The notes beneath the pieces were generated by a model. The model did not search any database, had not been told where the DNA came from, and was given only the letters and a program-made list of their open reading frames with translations. A stretch of 64,000 nt of DNA from Choanephora cucurbitarum. Taxonomy: Eukaryota; Mucoromycota; Mucoromycetes; Mucorales; Choanephoraceae. Where the stretch lies: NCBI GenBank assembly GCA_025331435.1, contig JAIWNI010000019.1, forward strand, positions 124,001 to 188,000. The letters run 5' to 3'. Positions 1-11,728 of this stretch are shown here, one piece after another; position 1 is the first letter of the stretch, and each line of letters opens with the position of its first letter. Position numbers and translations under genes: made by a program.

Positions 1-285
1 AATTGGCTCATTGGCGCATAAACATATTTCAAGGCAAAAAAAAATCTCAAGGCAAACTCCTCTCTCCTTCTCTTCTTTCTTTCTCTTTATAATGGGTTCA
101 ATACCAAAGATATATGACAAAAACTATTGAAATCAAGACACATTTGCTATGTAAGATTTATGATTGATTCTCATACTTTTGTATGTGTATACATTCTCAA
201 GAATGACGACAATAACAATAATAAACTATGCACTTCAATTCTATACTGTTTTGTCTTTTTTTTTTCTTTTTTTAATTGTGATGCA

Positions 286-1185
286 TTATTTCAAAAGAAC
301 AAGACGGCCACCTTCACCGTAATGTTCGTAACCAATGCGAGTATATAGGTTATCATGCGGGTCACGTTCGATATCTACAAACAAGGTAACATATTGAAAC
401 TCTTTGAGGAGCAGATCACTTACCATCGACACACAAGCTTCGCCATAACCTTTATGACGATGCTCCTCAGGTGTATACACATAGGCAAGTGAGCAGCCGT
501 ACCTTAATGGTCGTACTTTTCTAGCCATGGAAACAGCTCTACCGTCACTCAGACATAATAAGTAAACTGAATTCGACTCAATCATATCCCGACAGATGCC
601 TTCTATAGAACTTGAAATCACGTAGGTATCACCAAAAACGTCTTTCACAAACGCAATGGTCCAGGGCCTTAGTAAGTCAATATCCTCTTCAGTTGCAATC
701 CTCAAGACAGTATCTGGCTGGTCAGCAATTGATCGAGCCCGGGGTGTCCAATGGACCTGTTCGAGACGATGACTCCAGACAGGGTTCTTTTTCTGTAGCT
801 CAACACCCAGCTGCTTCTGACAAAGGCGGCCAAGTGTGGTCAATACAGGTTGGTAAGCATGAAGACCTTGAATATCATCTAATGTGGTACAGGACAAGAC
901 GTCATTAAATAGGAAAACAATTGCTTCAGGTCTTGTGTCATCGAAGAGGCAGGAAGCATACAAAAAACCATCGCTTTCGGCAAAGATAGCAAACAGGAGC
1001 TCCTTTTGGTTTTTCCAGACAGCTCCACAATAATAGCGATCCTCTGTTTTGTTTGCATGTTGTTGTGCCATATGGATAACAAATGTGTTTTCAATTTCAC
1101 GTTGTTCAAGATAGGGTTTGACTTTGTCAAGGAATTGTGTTACATGATTATAGCGTTCGACTGTCAAATCTTGTATGCCTGGCAT
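286..1185 (-). CDS. GNAT-family N-acetyltransferase (hypothetical substrate)
   Basis: Single-exon gene of 299 codons plus stop. The frame is open upstream to 1350, but the extra N-terminus would be Phe/Ser-rich and translated from a polypyrimidine-like leader, so I start at the ATG at 1185 (MPGIQDLTVE). The C-terminal third carries the GNAT fold: strand LAYVYTPEE followed by the acetyl-CoA pyrophosphate-binding loop RHKGYGEA, then a helix, then FVDIERDPHDNLYTRIGYEHYGE, which matches the late beta-strand and N-x-x-Y helix of GNAT enzymes. The first half (residues 1-150) is a less conserved domain, as in FR47-like two-domain acetyltransferases. The substrate cannot be told from sequence. No signal peptide or membrane segment is visible, so it is probably cytosolic. 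It is transcribed in the same direction as the allantoinase upstream, about 600 bp away. Confidence 0.8.
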   Translation of the reverse strand: MPGIQDLTVERYNHVTQFLDKVKPYLEQREIENTFVIHMAQQHANKTEDRYYCGAVWKNQKELLFAIFAESDGFLYASCLFDDTRPEAIVFLFNDVLSCTTLDDIQGLHAYQPVLTTLGRLCQKQLGVELQKKNPVWSHRLEQVHWTPRARSIADQPDTVLRIATEEDIDLLRPWTIAFVKDVFGDTYVISSSIEGICRDMIESNSVYLLCLSDGRAVSMARKVRPLRYGCSLAYVYTPEEHRHKGYGEACVSMVSDLLLKEFQYVTLFVDIERDPHDNLYTRIGYEHYGEGGRLVLLK

Positions 1186-1789
1186 TTTCTTTCTCTGCTT
1201 TGTATGTGGAGAAAAGTTAAAGAATAGTAAGAAAGGGGGAAAAGAGAAAGAGGGAGAAAAATCAAATCTGATAAGATCGATGACAAATATAAAAAAAATT
1301 TGCCTCCTATAATCTTTATATAGCTCACTCCGATCTCGAATCATAAACACTACAGGAGCTGCCTTTTAAGTCTCAAAATCACACTAATTCTATATGCATT
1401 TGCTAAAAAAGATACTGAAGTTCCCTTCAAGAAATATGTAGTTTTATGATGTCTTCGTTTCGCAATGTATGGGTGCAGTAACAGAATAGAAGTAAGAACA
1501 TCTATTGAATGCAATCCACCAATGCTTTTCATGTATCTCAATGATGTTTCAGAGGATATTTTGATTCAAGTCTTTCCTCCCTTTTTAAGTCTCTGGTATT
1601 TCAAACATGTGTTTCGTTTAAACTTAAGCTTTTTTTTATATGCATCCTACAGGAACAAATATTTCAATAAAGGAAGGCATATTCTATTGAGCTCATTTTT
1701 CTTTATCAATTCTGTAGTTGTGTTTATTTTTACCGGAAAAGAAAATGGCGACAGATCTATATGTATATTATCCATTTATCTCTCTCTCT

Positions 1790-3346
1790 TTAGCCTAGCA
1801 ATGAATGGCCAATGGGTATCTTTGCAAACATTTCGGTTGAAATTCTACTATATGCAGTGTGACCACGAACAATGGTTTGATCAACAACACCATAAAATGA
1901 TTTGCCAATGTAAGGTGATAACTTATTCTTGAAATGGACATCAGAAACCTGGATATCAAAAGTGGACTCGGGACGCCAAATCACCAAATCTGCATCATTG
2001 CCCAAACGTATTTCACCCTTTTTGTGATCCAAGTTAGTACGTTTGGCAGGTACTGAGCTCAACCATCGGACAATATCTTGTAATCTGTCCAAAAAAAAAA
2101 CAAGGGTGTCAGACATATACATATATAAAAAATGAAATCGCCCGCCTCTCCCCCCTCTTTTTAGGTTACCTAACTCCTCGTTTACGACCTTCAGTCCATA
2201 AAACAGGTAAGCCAAATTGAACACTGGCAATTCCACCCCAAGCTTGACTAAAATCACCTGTTTCTAGCTTCTTAAGATTGGCTGTACAAGGAGAATGATC
2301 GCTAACAACATAATCTATGGTACCATCCAAAAGTGCATCCCATAACAATTCACGATTGAAAGCTTCACGAATGGGAGGACAGCACTTGTAATGAGTAGCG
2401 CCATCTTCAATCGTCTCAGAAGTGAAGTTGAGATAATGGAAACATGTTTCTACTGTCAAAGGAGCACCTGCAGCCTTTGCTTCACGTATAGCAGGAACAG
2501 CAGATGCAGCCGAGAGATGCACAATGTGAGTGTTGACTGGTTTTCCGTTTTCGTGGTATTCTTTTGTTAGTCGAATGATCATGTCAATCGCATTTGTCTC
2601 GAGTGATTGAGGTCTTGAATGCAAGAAGCTGGCATAAGTACGAGGTTCTTCTTGCTGTCTTGTATCCTCTTGTGTTTGACCCATTTCAGCATGAAACAAT
2701 AAGACACGGTCTGAGTTGACCATTTGATCCATGGCCAAGCGTACTTCAGCTTCATTCACACAAGGAAATTCATCCACTCCACTTTCAATCAGAAAGCATT
2801 TGAAACCGCGCACACCCTTCTCTATCAAACCAGGTAAGGCATCTGCATTATCAGGTACAACACCACCCCAAAATCCAACATCCACATGGCATTGACCTTG
2901 AGCAGCTTTAAGCTTGATCTCGAAATTGTCTACGGTAGTTGTAGGAGGGATTGCGTTTAAAGGCATATCGATTACTGTTGTGATCCCACCTGCAGCAGCA
3001 GCTTTTGTACCCGTCTCAAAACCTTCCCATTCTGTACGTCCAGGTTCATTCAAGTGAACTAGAAACAATAGAATATGAATACTACTGTCCCCTTTAGAAA
3101 AGAATACTTACCATGAGCATCTACTAAGCCAGGCATAAGCAGTTGGTTTCGATCCAACTGAATCACTTCAAGCTCTGTCTCGTTGACTGCCATATTACAC
3201 TTTTCACCATCAACTGCTATCTCGACTATTTTACCTGTTGTTTTATCGATAAGGATTTCAGCAGCAGCTTCTTTGTGTTCAGGAGAAAGGATGGCTCTTG
3301 GTGCCTTGACAAGCAAATAATGGCGTTGCAAAGAAGAGGTAGCCAT
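1790..3346 (-). CDS. DAL1: Allantoinase (cyclic amidohydrolase)
   Basis: Three exons (3112-3346, 2170-3058, 1790-2084) joined by introns of 53 and 85 nt give a 472-residue protein. Splicing of exons 1 and 2 creates the metal-binding motif DAHVHLNEPGRTEWEGF typical of allantoinases and dihydropyrimidinase-like amidohydrolases. Further family signatures follow: GFKCFLIESGVDEFP (the lysine carboxylated to bridge two metals), HAEM, HIVHLS, ETCFHYL and DYVVSDHSPC with the catalytic Asp. The C-terminus has the beta-sandwich segment KGEIRLGNDADLVIW. Allantoinase hydrolyses allantoin to allantoate in purine and ureide catabolism. The start MATSSLQRHY is the first ATG in frame after an upstream stop-rich A/T leader. 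GATA-type sites lie just upstream. Length is normal for the family. A dihydropyrimidinase is the main alternative but the motif spacing and the DHSPC box favour allantoinase. Confidence 0.93.
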
Positions 3347-4924
3347 GTTAATTCCACTAAAAAAAAATACAAGTAAAGAAAGAAAAAAATGAAAATAAGA
3401 AAAAAGGAGATAAAGATCACTTCGAGATAAGTAAGCGAAAAAAAAAATATAGCAGTTTTGAAAATACACTGTATATAGAAGATTATGTTGGTCATACAAC
3501 CAAGTCTTATCCAATCAAAACGCGTACAGACCTGGGCATATAAGAGTAACAACTCGTTTTCCTTATCCAACAAAACATTATCAACAAGTGTTGTGGACGG
3601 TGCTCATAGGCTGCAATAAGTGAGAGATTGGTATTTTTGTTCATCGCGTAATCCCCACTTAACACCCATTTATCAGCGTCTTATTATCTATCTTATTGAA
3701 TGAAACCAAAGGAGATACTCAGGTAGATGCGTTTTAATCCTGTATTGTAAGAGTTTAAGAAATATAGTAGGAATTGCTTTCGATCACGACTTTGGTTTTA
3801 TATATAATGCCTTGGATTCTAGTTTGTTCGGTCTGACCAGCTTATAATCTCATCGCCCTATATTCCTGGTCTCAATTCTTTGGTTAAACAGGTCTGATCT
3901 GTGTTTAAGAGTAAGAGTAAGAGAAGAAGCGAGGGAGTAAATGCTAAACTTTGATCTAAATAGCTGACAATTGTAGCGTTTTGAAGTTCTGTCAATAGCC
4001 TGACTCAAAGTTACAAGTACGCTCAACTGAAGAAATCTCCTCAAGATTACAGTCTGACTTGGAAAATGTGCAGTCTTTTGTCAAGACGTTTTGAGTTGTC
4101 TTTGCACACAATCTGTTTCTAGAGCTAGTAATCTTTCTTTACTCAAAGGGGTATTTTTTAAAGAAAGGGACTTTGCTTAAAGGATAAAGGCATCTGATTG
4201 GTTAATGCTACTAAGCCCGGTGCATCAAAATCGATTGATACTCAGCATCGGCATTATCTGACTTTAAAATAGTCCCCATGTTATAATATCAACCTGGTCT
4301 ATTTTCCCTCTTTTCTTTTTCTTTGTCTACTTTAGCAGAGGCTGTGCTGAAAGAAGGACGGCAACCTTCCGATGTACTGGCTGATGCACGAGTGCTCTAT
4401 CTCAATCTGTCCCCTACTAACCCCTTCTCTTCTGTAGATCTGAGGTGCTTGTTTATATGGTGAAGGTGTCGCCATCTTCTTACTCAGAGGGACTTTAGAT
4501 TGTTGTAGGTGACAATAGCTTCAATCGGGTCTCTTTGGCTCTTGTCTATGTAGGTGAGATAGAAAGAGTCATAATACTGGTTTTGCCGACTACCCTCTTT
4601 TACTTCTTTTTCTTTTTCTCTTGTTTCTTGAGAAGGGTTGCTTCTTGTCTTGGCATTTGAAAGTAAAAAAGAGTGCCGACTTCGGTTGATCTATTCTTAA
4701 TAAACGTACTACTTCAGCTACACGCCATCAAAAGACAGAACCAACTCTCTCTTTTTCTTTCCCTTAAACTACACAGCTTGCCGAATTATTATAAAAACTC
4801 AATGAAAATGAAAATAAACCAGAGAAGCTTTCTTTTTTATGACAATCGGAAAGCTATCCTATAGAACTATAAGAATAGTGTCTTTTTCTGCCATACAAAT
4901 GACACTATGTATTGTAATATACGT
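3347..4924. other. Intergenic region, no gene seen
   Basis: This stretch separates the divergent-from-nothing 5' end of the allantoinase gene from the 3' end of the copper chaperone gene, both on the minus strand. Apart from the GATA-type motifs next to allantoinase I see only short frames, pyrimidine-rich runs and AT-rich DNA. No frame over about 65 codons has family motifs, and no RNA gene is recognisable. Confidence 0.6.
3426..3567. promoter_or_regulatory. Cluster of GATA-factor motifs upstream of allantoinase
   Basis: GATAAG occurs at 3426-3431 on the plus strand, and CTTATC (GATAAG on the coding strand) at 3506-3511 and 3562-3567. The last two sit in a repeated CTTATCCAA context about 56 nt apart. 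All are within 225 bp upstream of the allantoinase ATG. Fungal nitrogen regulators of the AreA/Gln3 type bind HGATAR sites in pairs and activate ureide catabolic genes, so these sites plausibly place the gene under nitrogen control. Binding itself is inference. Confidence 0.45.
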
Positions 4925-6046
4925 TTATTTGGTTTCTTTCTCAACCAAACGAGCCTCTTCCCATAATGTATTACCATTACAAGCACACACTAGTTTTGTG
5001 TTTTCAAAAGCACCAGCACTACGAGCAATAATACCACACAGGATACCATTACCACTATTGCCATCTTTTGTCGTACTCTTTAGATCGTCTTCCTTTTCTG
5101 TGACCACCATACTTCTACCAATAATGTCCCACACTTTGATACGGTTGCTTTCAATAACAAGATCTCCCCAACCATTTTCATCCACTTCAATGTTACCCAA
5201 GTCACCTAGATGACCCTCATGAACACCATCGCCATGAGCCACTTCAGTAGGATTGTAATGATCACCCGTTGATCGCCATCCTTCCGAGATATCGCCTGAT
5301 TCATGGATATGCACACCATGCTTACCGGGCGATAGACCTTCAATTGTCAAGTCAATCAGACAAGTCTCATTGTCTACCTGCACAAAACGGGCTAGACCTG
5401 ATTTTCCAGTAGGCACTTTGGCAGTTGGATCTGTGCCATAGCAATCAAAGATACACACTGCAGCGCCAGAATGACCTTGACCATCTGGAACACCTTGTCC
5501 ACGCACAATGACTGTTCTGCCTGTTGCCTTTAATGCTTTTGATACTTTGGAGGGTGGTGCTAAAGAATTTAAAAAAAAATGAGTGATCAACTTGAGTGTT
5601 TCTCTCTTGATTTGAAAATTACCTGTGCCTTCAACAAGTACTTTTTTCTCTTTAAGGTCAACGTCAAATGAAGTGACGCCTATGGTATTGAATAGGGTCA
5701 GTTAAATTTGATTCTCTGTCTAAATTTTCTCAAGAAAATAGAAAGGGACAGGCAGATGTCAAGCTAGCTCGAAAAAAAAAGAAAAAGAAACTCAAGACAA
5801 GTTTTACTTACCGGGTATATCTTTGACAACGTTTGTTATGTCGTTCACACATGACTATCATGTATAGGTTCAGTTTGATGACTAAGCTCATGTTGTTGAC
5901 ATTCAATTCTCTTTTTTACCTGGCAAGTCATCTCAACTGCAAACTCGGTCTGTTTTTTTTAGCAAAAGGAAGAATAAGTGTAAGTAGGCCATTACCAATG
6001 GTGAAAATAATATTTTTCTTTTTACTTTAAATTGCTTAGAAATCAT
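4925..6046 (-). CDS. CCS1: Copper chaperone for Cu/Zn superoxide dismutase
   Basis: Five exons (5996-6046, 5920-5949, 5812-5854, 5623-5679, 4925-5559) with introns of 46, 65, 132 and 62 nt keep frame and encode 271 residues. Domain 1 is a heavy-metal-associated fold: splicing of exons 2 and 3 creates the copper-binding motif MTCQSC, followed by ITNVVKDIPGVTSFDVD. Domain 2 (residues about 85-235) is SOD-like, with GVHIHESGD and GDHYNP. Domain 3 is a short tail with the CXC motif VCACNG that delivers copper and makes the disulfide in Sod1. This three-domain order is diagnostic of CCS rather than a true SOD. The 17-codon first exon is the least certain part: its acceptor has an A-rich tract, and another upstream start exon is possible. 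The protein acts in cytosol and mitochondrial intermembrane space in other fungi. Confidence 0.88.
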
Positions 6047-7196
6047 GGTATTGTATAATGCAGAAATAAAGAAGAAAAAAAAACACACCAAAGAGCTTTT
6101 AGTTTACAGCAACTGGCTTTTCTTTTTTTTTTGGAAAGCCGCTAATGCCTGGCAATGACAACAGTGATGATGGATAAAGCCGTTTCAAATACAAGCAACC
6201 CATTGCTTCAATAGTACTCATAGGTCTGAGCCATAATTGATATTGGTTTATAAGGCGAGACAGAGAAGCAAAACTACCTGTCTACTATTCTCAAACTCAC
6301 TCAAAGAACAGTCCATATCTACACCAAACAAAATAAACATAACATAGCAAGTATTGCTAATAAGCTCACCTTGTACAACGTAAGCGCTTTGACTTGTTTA
6401 CGCATCCTTGCTCTTGCCGACTATAGTGTGTTGACTAAAGCCTCACCAACACACATCTGACTCAGACAGACAGACACCTTCGATCGGTTATATAGAAAAC
6501 AGTAGACAAGTATGGATTACAACTACTTGTGTTCAACTGATTCTACTATTCTTCTCCCCCCTATTACGTAGAACCTGATAATAATGAAACCCAAAGAACA
6601 ACGGTCATATTTTGTCTTAACAGAAACCACTTTTCTTTCTATCCATAAACACGATAGTCTATTGCTGAGCCTATTCTTTTTTCTTTTACATTTCTTGTAG
6701 CGTTTCAAACACTTGGAGATATTGACAAAGTATATTTAAGGTTTCTTATTGTTTTCTTGTTTCAAAAGAGCTTAATAACCTTTTCTTGGTGACAAACAAA
6801 ACAATAGACTAAAAAACGAATCAAACAAACTGTAATAGTCTATATTCTCTCTTTTCTTGATTTAACCTATTAGCCTAGTACTATTTTCTCTTTCTTTATG
6901 CACTTTGTTGTTGTTGTTGTTGTTTGTCTTACTAGATCTTGTTAAGCTATTTAGCACAACAAAATAAAAGAAATGACCATGTTTCATCCTTAAATAGATA
7001 CATGTTACAGTCTAATTCGAATCCTTTATTGTTTGACTTCTGTTCCACAACATAACTTTCGAAATGTGAAGGGAAGAAGTCTGTGCATTTATATGTTGAA
7101 TGTTTCAGCAGTATATTGTATATATATATAGACCAAGCATTCGCTCTCTCTCTCTCTCTCTTTTTACTCTGTCTCTCTTTTTGTTTTTTTATCATC
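6047..7196. other. Divergent intergenic region (CCS1 / amino acid transporter)
   Basis: Shared upstream region of two divergently transcribed genes. It contains a (TTG)n run near 6908-6925, a TATA-like stretch near 7123-7131, and a CT-repeat run near 7142-7161 ending about 35 nt before the transporter ATG, which looks like a pyrimidine-rich 5' leader. No coding frame with recognisable motifs is present on either strand. Confidence 0.5.
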
Positions 7197-9095
7197 ATGT
7201 TTGGACCTGAAAGTCTTCGTGTGCCTAGCAACACGCATCCTCATCACATACAGTCAACAAACACAAATACATTGGATCAAGTGAATGAAGACGATCACTT
7301 TTATTCTGCATATGGAACGCCTGTCTCAAGAACTCAATCGATCCGAAGTACATTTGAAAACTTTGCTGGATCCTATTCAAGAGCATCTGTGCTGTATGTG
7401 GCAGATGTTATCTCCCACTCATCTTCCTTAGATCATGATCATCTTGAAGATGAAGAGCGATCCTTTTATAAGTCAAAAACAAAGTAAGTTGCCTCACTTG
7501 TTCCTATCATTGGTTTTCTCATATAATCTCAGCGATTCCATGAAAGATACCTATGATGGTACATATCGTACCATGTCACAGCCTCCTGGATTGGTTTATT
7601 TTGAACCTCTTTCTCGTCATACAACAGTGGGTTCTATCATCTCACAGCAATTTGTGTCGGCAGATAAACCAAGTTATGGTAAAAGTAGTTTTGTTCAATC
7701 TGTCTTCAATGCCGTCAATGTGCTGGTGGGTGTTGGTATTCTTGCTTTGCCTCTCTCTATGCGTCTGGCTGGCTGGGTTTATGGTTCATTGATCTTCCTG
7801 TTCTGTTCATTGGCTACAAACTATACAGCTAAAGTGATTGTGAAATGTCTTAGTGTACATGACCATGCTGTCACTTATGGCGATATGGGACAAGTGGCTT
7901 TTGGAGAAAAGGGACGAAAGTTAATTAACACGATATTTGTAATTGAATTGATCACAATAGGGTAAGTTGTTCATTGTGCTTAATTTGGATTTATTAAAAT
8001 AACAAAAAAAAAATAGCGTGGCTCTTATTGTCTTGTTGGGTGATGGTCTACAATCGTTGTTTCCTCATTTAAGCCTTGTTCAGACAAGAATGATTTCACT
8101 TGTTGTCTTGTTGCCTACTGTCTTTTTGCCTATCAAGAAATTAGCCTATACAAGTTTAGTGGGTATTGTTGCTTGTATTTGTTTAGTGATGATTGTGCTC
8201 TATGATGGTCTTTCCAAATCAGAAAAACCAGGTAGTATTCTTGACCCCATGGTAAGTCTCTTATTTTCTTGTTTGTTTGTTTTGTTTGAAGTTAAACTTT
8301 GTCTTTTTAAGGAAACCGAATTCTTTCCTGCTCATCCATCGCCTTTGAGTTTTGGTTTGATTATGAGTGGGTTTGCAGGCCATGCGGTATTTCCTTCTAT
8401 TTACCGCGATATGGACAATCCGAAACAATACAATCGAATGGTGAATGTTACTTATGTGATCACAATCGTCATTTATTTCTTAATGGCTGTTATAGGCTAT
8501 CTTATGTTTGGTCCAACTACACTTCAAGAGGTAAATTAGATACTTGGTATTATACAACATTAACCTTGTATGTTAGATCACTCAAAATGTGGCTGCTATC
8601 CAAGAATACAGTCAGGCACTGAATCGATTTGCTATCTGGTTGCTTGTGTTGACGCCCATTGCGAAATATGGTTTGATGTTACAACCTTTGAATCTAAGTT
8701 GGGAAATTTGGTTATTAAATCAGCCGAGAATTGAAACCTTTCTCAAGTTACATCAACAATCAGATAATTGGCGAAAGGCAGCTTTGTTGGTCATAGGTCG
8801 TTCAGCTGTCACTCTTGGCTTGGTTTATATTGCACTTATCTTCCCAGGTTTCGATCAAGTGATGGTAATATAGATTTTTCTTTATTCTTTTAAAGGTTAC
8901 TCATTTCTTCAATAGTCACTTTTAGGTGCTTTATTTAGTTTTACTATCTCTGTCATTTTCCCACTTGTCTGTCATTTGGCATTGTTTAAAGGTCAATTGT
9001 CTGTCTCTGAAACAGTCTTGAATTGGCTACTATTAGCAGCAGCAGCTTGTATGGCTATTTTAGGCACTATTTGGAGTCTATTTCCTTCCTTATAA
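7197..9095 (+). CDS. Vacuolar-type amino acid transporter, AVT1-like (AAAP family)
   Basis: Six exons (7197-7483, 7533-7961, 8017-8251, 8312-8530, 8577-8864, 8916-9095) with introns of 46-60 nt join in frame to 545 residues. Residues 1-150 are hydrophilic and Ser/His/Asp-rich, as in fungal Avt1. The membrane part opens with SSFVQSVFNAVNVLVGVGILALPLSMRLAGW in overlapping pieces, the hallmark of the AAAP/SLC32-36 family first helix, and I count about 11 hydrophobic helices. Conserved family elements also include TYGDMGQVAFGEKGRK and GFAGHAVFPSIYRDM. Avt1-type proteins exchange protons for neutral amino acids at the vacuolar membrane. Direction of transport and substrate are inferred from the family. 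The gene is tail-to-tail with the SAPS gene, with 251 bp between stops. Confidence 0.9.
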
Positions 9096-9346
9096 TTAAA
9101 AATGATTTAATGAAACTTATTTTTTTTTTAAGCATTTGATGTTGGAATGGCTGTAATTTCTTCTTTTTTGTAAATTGTTTCATCTTCTGTTACTGAAAAT
9201 GGATCTAAATCCTTCTTTACCTTAACAACAAATCAATGAGCTCAGGTTATGTAAATTAGTCAATTCCACTTACTGAAACAGATTCAAAGGGTTGTATGCT
9301 ATAAAAGTATATAAGTACATACGCACACTTTTGAAAATAAACACAC

Positions 9347-11293
9347 TTACTTTGACCAACTGGCATCATAGATAACAACATCATCTTCTAGTTTCTCATC
9401 ATGCGGTGTTTGAGCCTGTTGACCTAAAGGTATATTGTCTCTTGCTTTTGTCTCTTTAAGTTGGTGATCACAATAAGCGTACCATCGATCCAGATCAATA
9501 GTATCCTTAATGGCACCCAACACACTCTCGGGGTATCCTTCAAAAAGCCTGATAATCTCATCTGCAATACATGTCAAGTAACCCATATGGCCTAAACGAG
9601 TACCCTTAGGTTCAGCACTACCATGTTGATCTGTCAGTCAAACAAGCTAGATCCCCACCTTTTCTTACTTTACCACACACGGTCATTTTCTTCTTGTGTA
9701 TCAACAATTCGATCTGTCAGTTTAGCCTGTTGAAATAATGAGAGAATGAGCTCTAGATTACATCCTTCGACAGGTCCATTCATGACTTGATGAAGCATGT
9801 CATAGACTGCATAATGCAGCATGTTATTCCAAGGAAAAGCAAAGAACAAATCCTATCCATATAGAACGTAAACAAGCAGTGATAGAGTACATGGGGGGTG
9901 CTTACTTTACAATCATGATAGAGACCACTTGATATTGATGACATGCTGACTTGAAATTATCACCTCTATTCTCTGACTGTAGACTGGACATGTTTGAGCA
10001 ATGGAGTAGTTCAGCATAGAGTTCACATATCTTTAGTCTGTCTAATCCAACTGTCTTTCTATCCTTGTCCAGTAGAATCTGATTCAATGGTTCAATATGG
10101 GCAGTGATCACTTGAAGTAGATCAGAGAGTGACACAAAGAAATCAGGCTCATTCTGTGGTGTCTGTTGATCCAAGTCACTGTTGTTGTGTCGAATCATGT
10201 CTATCAAGAGTGAGACACAGTGCATTATGGTCGAGGTATAACCAGGTGCCTGTCTATCCAACATATAACGCATCATAGTCTCTATCATGTCTTTACTACA
10301 TCATCTTGGGTAAGTGCTTCCCTTTCTCTGTCTGATCCCACTATTCTATCCTTACCTTGTCAACTGAATGATCAGTGGATTGACTCGAATGCTAGGTGAA
10401 TCTACTAAACTTGTCTGTGAAACTTTGATAATCTCATTCAAACATTGGTAAGCTAGTTGATGTTCCTTATGTAAAGATATATCAGTCAACATTCTCCAAG
10501 ATCATCTTCTTTTTATTTTACTTCACTATCCAGGTGAGGATCAAGGCGATGTACTAAATTGATCAACAATTCATGTTCATATAACCACTAAGAAGAAGCG
10601 TTTAGATAGGTACATATGAATGATTGGTGCTTACTTGAACAATGCCCTTTGCTTCAGGTAATTCCTCTAATCGAACTAGACTTAACAAGAGTTCCATGAT
10701 AGATGCATCCTGTAGATGACTCAGTATTTTGTCTAGGTGATAAGGTGAAGATTTGACAAAGCACAGCATGTCATTTGTTCTTTTGGTAATAAAGACAGTG
10801 ATGATCTTTAAGAAATAGGAAGATTGAAAGGCATAGGTAGGTTCAGGGGAATAAGGCACATTAAGGAAATTCCAAAATGCCTGTAGAACATCACGATGAT
10901 CAATCACAATGGCGTCTATTATCTGGGGTATCTCTGAAGCTAAAATCTCGCAGGCAATCAAGGGTAATCTGATGAGAGAGAGTGAGCCTATTTTCATTTA
11001 AAATTAAACTTCAGCTGATACTTTACTTGTGTCGGTCTCCTTCTAATGAAAAGAATAAGGATACTAAATCCAACAAACTCTCTCTTTTTGATAAACTAAA
11101 TTACAGAACATCATAAGCATGAATTGCAGATATCGCCTTCAATGTCTTACTATGTAATAAGCTTAGTGTTGTTTAATTTCAGTTCATGAAGGATGTCGGG
11201 ATCAGCAAGGACTTCTTCAAGCTTGACATCTTTCTTTTCCAATAAGATAGTTATGGCAGAAGAATTCGAATTAAATCCGAATCTCCAGAACAT
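9347..11293 (-). CDS. SAPS-domain protein (SIT4/PP6 phosphatase-associated subunit)
   Basis: Eight exons can be joined in frame: 11151-11293, 11027-11095, 10635-10968, 10522-10587, 10356-10465, 9911-10295, 9674-9852 and 9347-9617, giving 518 residues. The N-terminus MFWRFGFNSNSSAITILLEK followed by VTL-like KLEEVLADPDILHELKLNN is the unmistakable SAPS start. Later blocks also match: IACEILASEIPQIID, WNFLNVP, DLFFAFPWNNMLHYAVYDML, TDRIVDTQEEND and PKGTRLGHMGYLTCIADEI. SAPS proteins are regulatory partners of Sit4/PP6-type phosphatases in nutrient and cell-cycle signalling. The product is shorter than yeast SAP proteins because the long acidic C-terminal extension is missing. The junction between exons 7 and 8 (donor at 9673, acceptor at 9618) is the only one with competing sites. 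Confidence 0.88.
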
Positions 11294-11728
11294 TGGTGAA
11301 AATAACAAAGAAAATGTGTAAAAAGGAAAAGAAAAAAACAAGAGTAGCATCTTTTTTTTTTTCATAAATGAAAAAACGTGCTGTTTGTGTTGCCTTAATC
11401 TGATTGGCGTATGTCAATAAGGTACTGTCTATCATTTCTCGGTTGTTTTTTTGGTTATTGAGATACAGAAAGGTGTGTTTGATTGAAATGACCTAGATAG
11501 GTTTGTTCAATGGCTTAAGAAGCACTGCACATTTCTTTAATTTTCCAACCAATGGCTCTGTACAAATCTAGAGAAATGACTCTGCTTCACCAGAGATAGA
11601 ATCAAATCAGATATAATTTCCTTGTGAATTTGAACTTTTTTTCGGCAAAGCAATTTTGTCTATTTTCCGGAATTCATAAAAAAAAATTTTTTTTTTAAAC
11701 TTTTCTTTCTTTCTTATATCTATATATC
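11294..11728. promoter_or_regulatory. Divergent promoter between SAPS gene and TRM6
   Basis: Head-to-head region of 435 bp. About 30 bp before the TRM6 start lies a palindromic dA9-dT10 block (11678-11696), followed by a pyrimidine leader. Next to the SAPS start is a T11 run (11352-11362). Long dA:dT tracts exclude nucleosomes in fungi, so this probably acts as a bidirectional promoter. No TATA box or factor site is obvious. Confidence 0.4.

Noticed and set aside
1186..1350. N-terminal extension of the GNAT frame
   Set aside because: It adds a Phe/Ser/Pro-rich leader not typical of the family; the ATG at 1185 gives a normal start.
4925..5559. Ordinary Cu/Zn superoxide dismutase
   Set aside because: The N-terminal MTCQSC domain and the C-terminal CXC tail identify a copper chaperone.
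7008..7025. AATTCGAATCC resembling a tRNA B box
   Set aside because: No A box at proper distance and no cloverleaf; it lies in the transporter gene upstream region.
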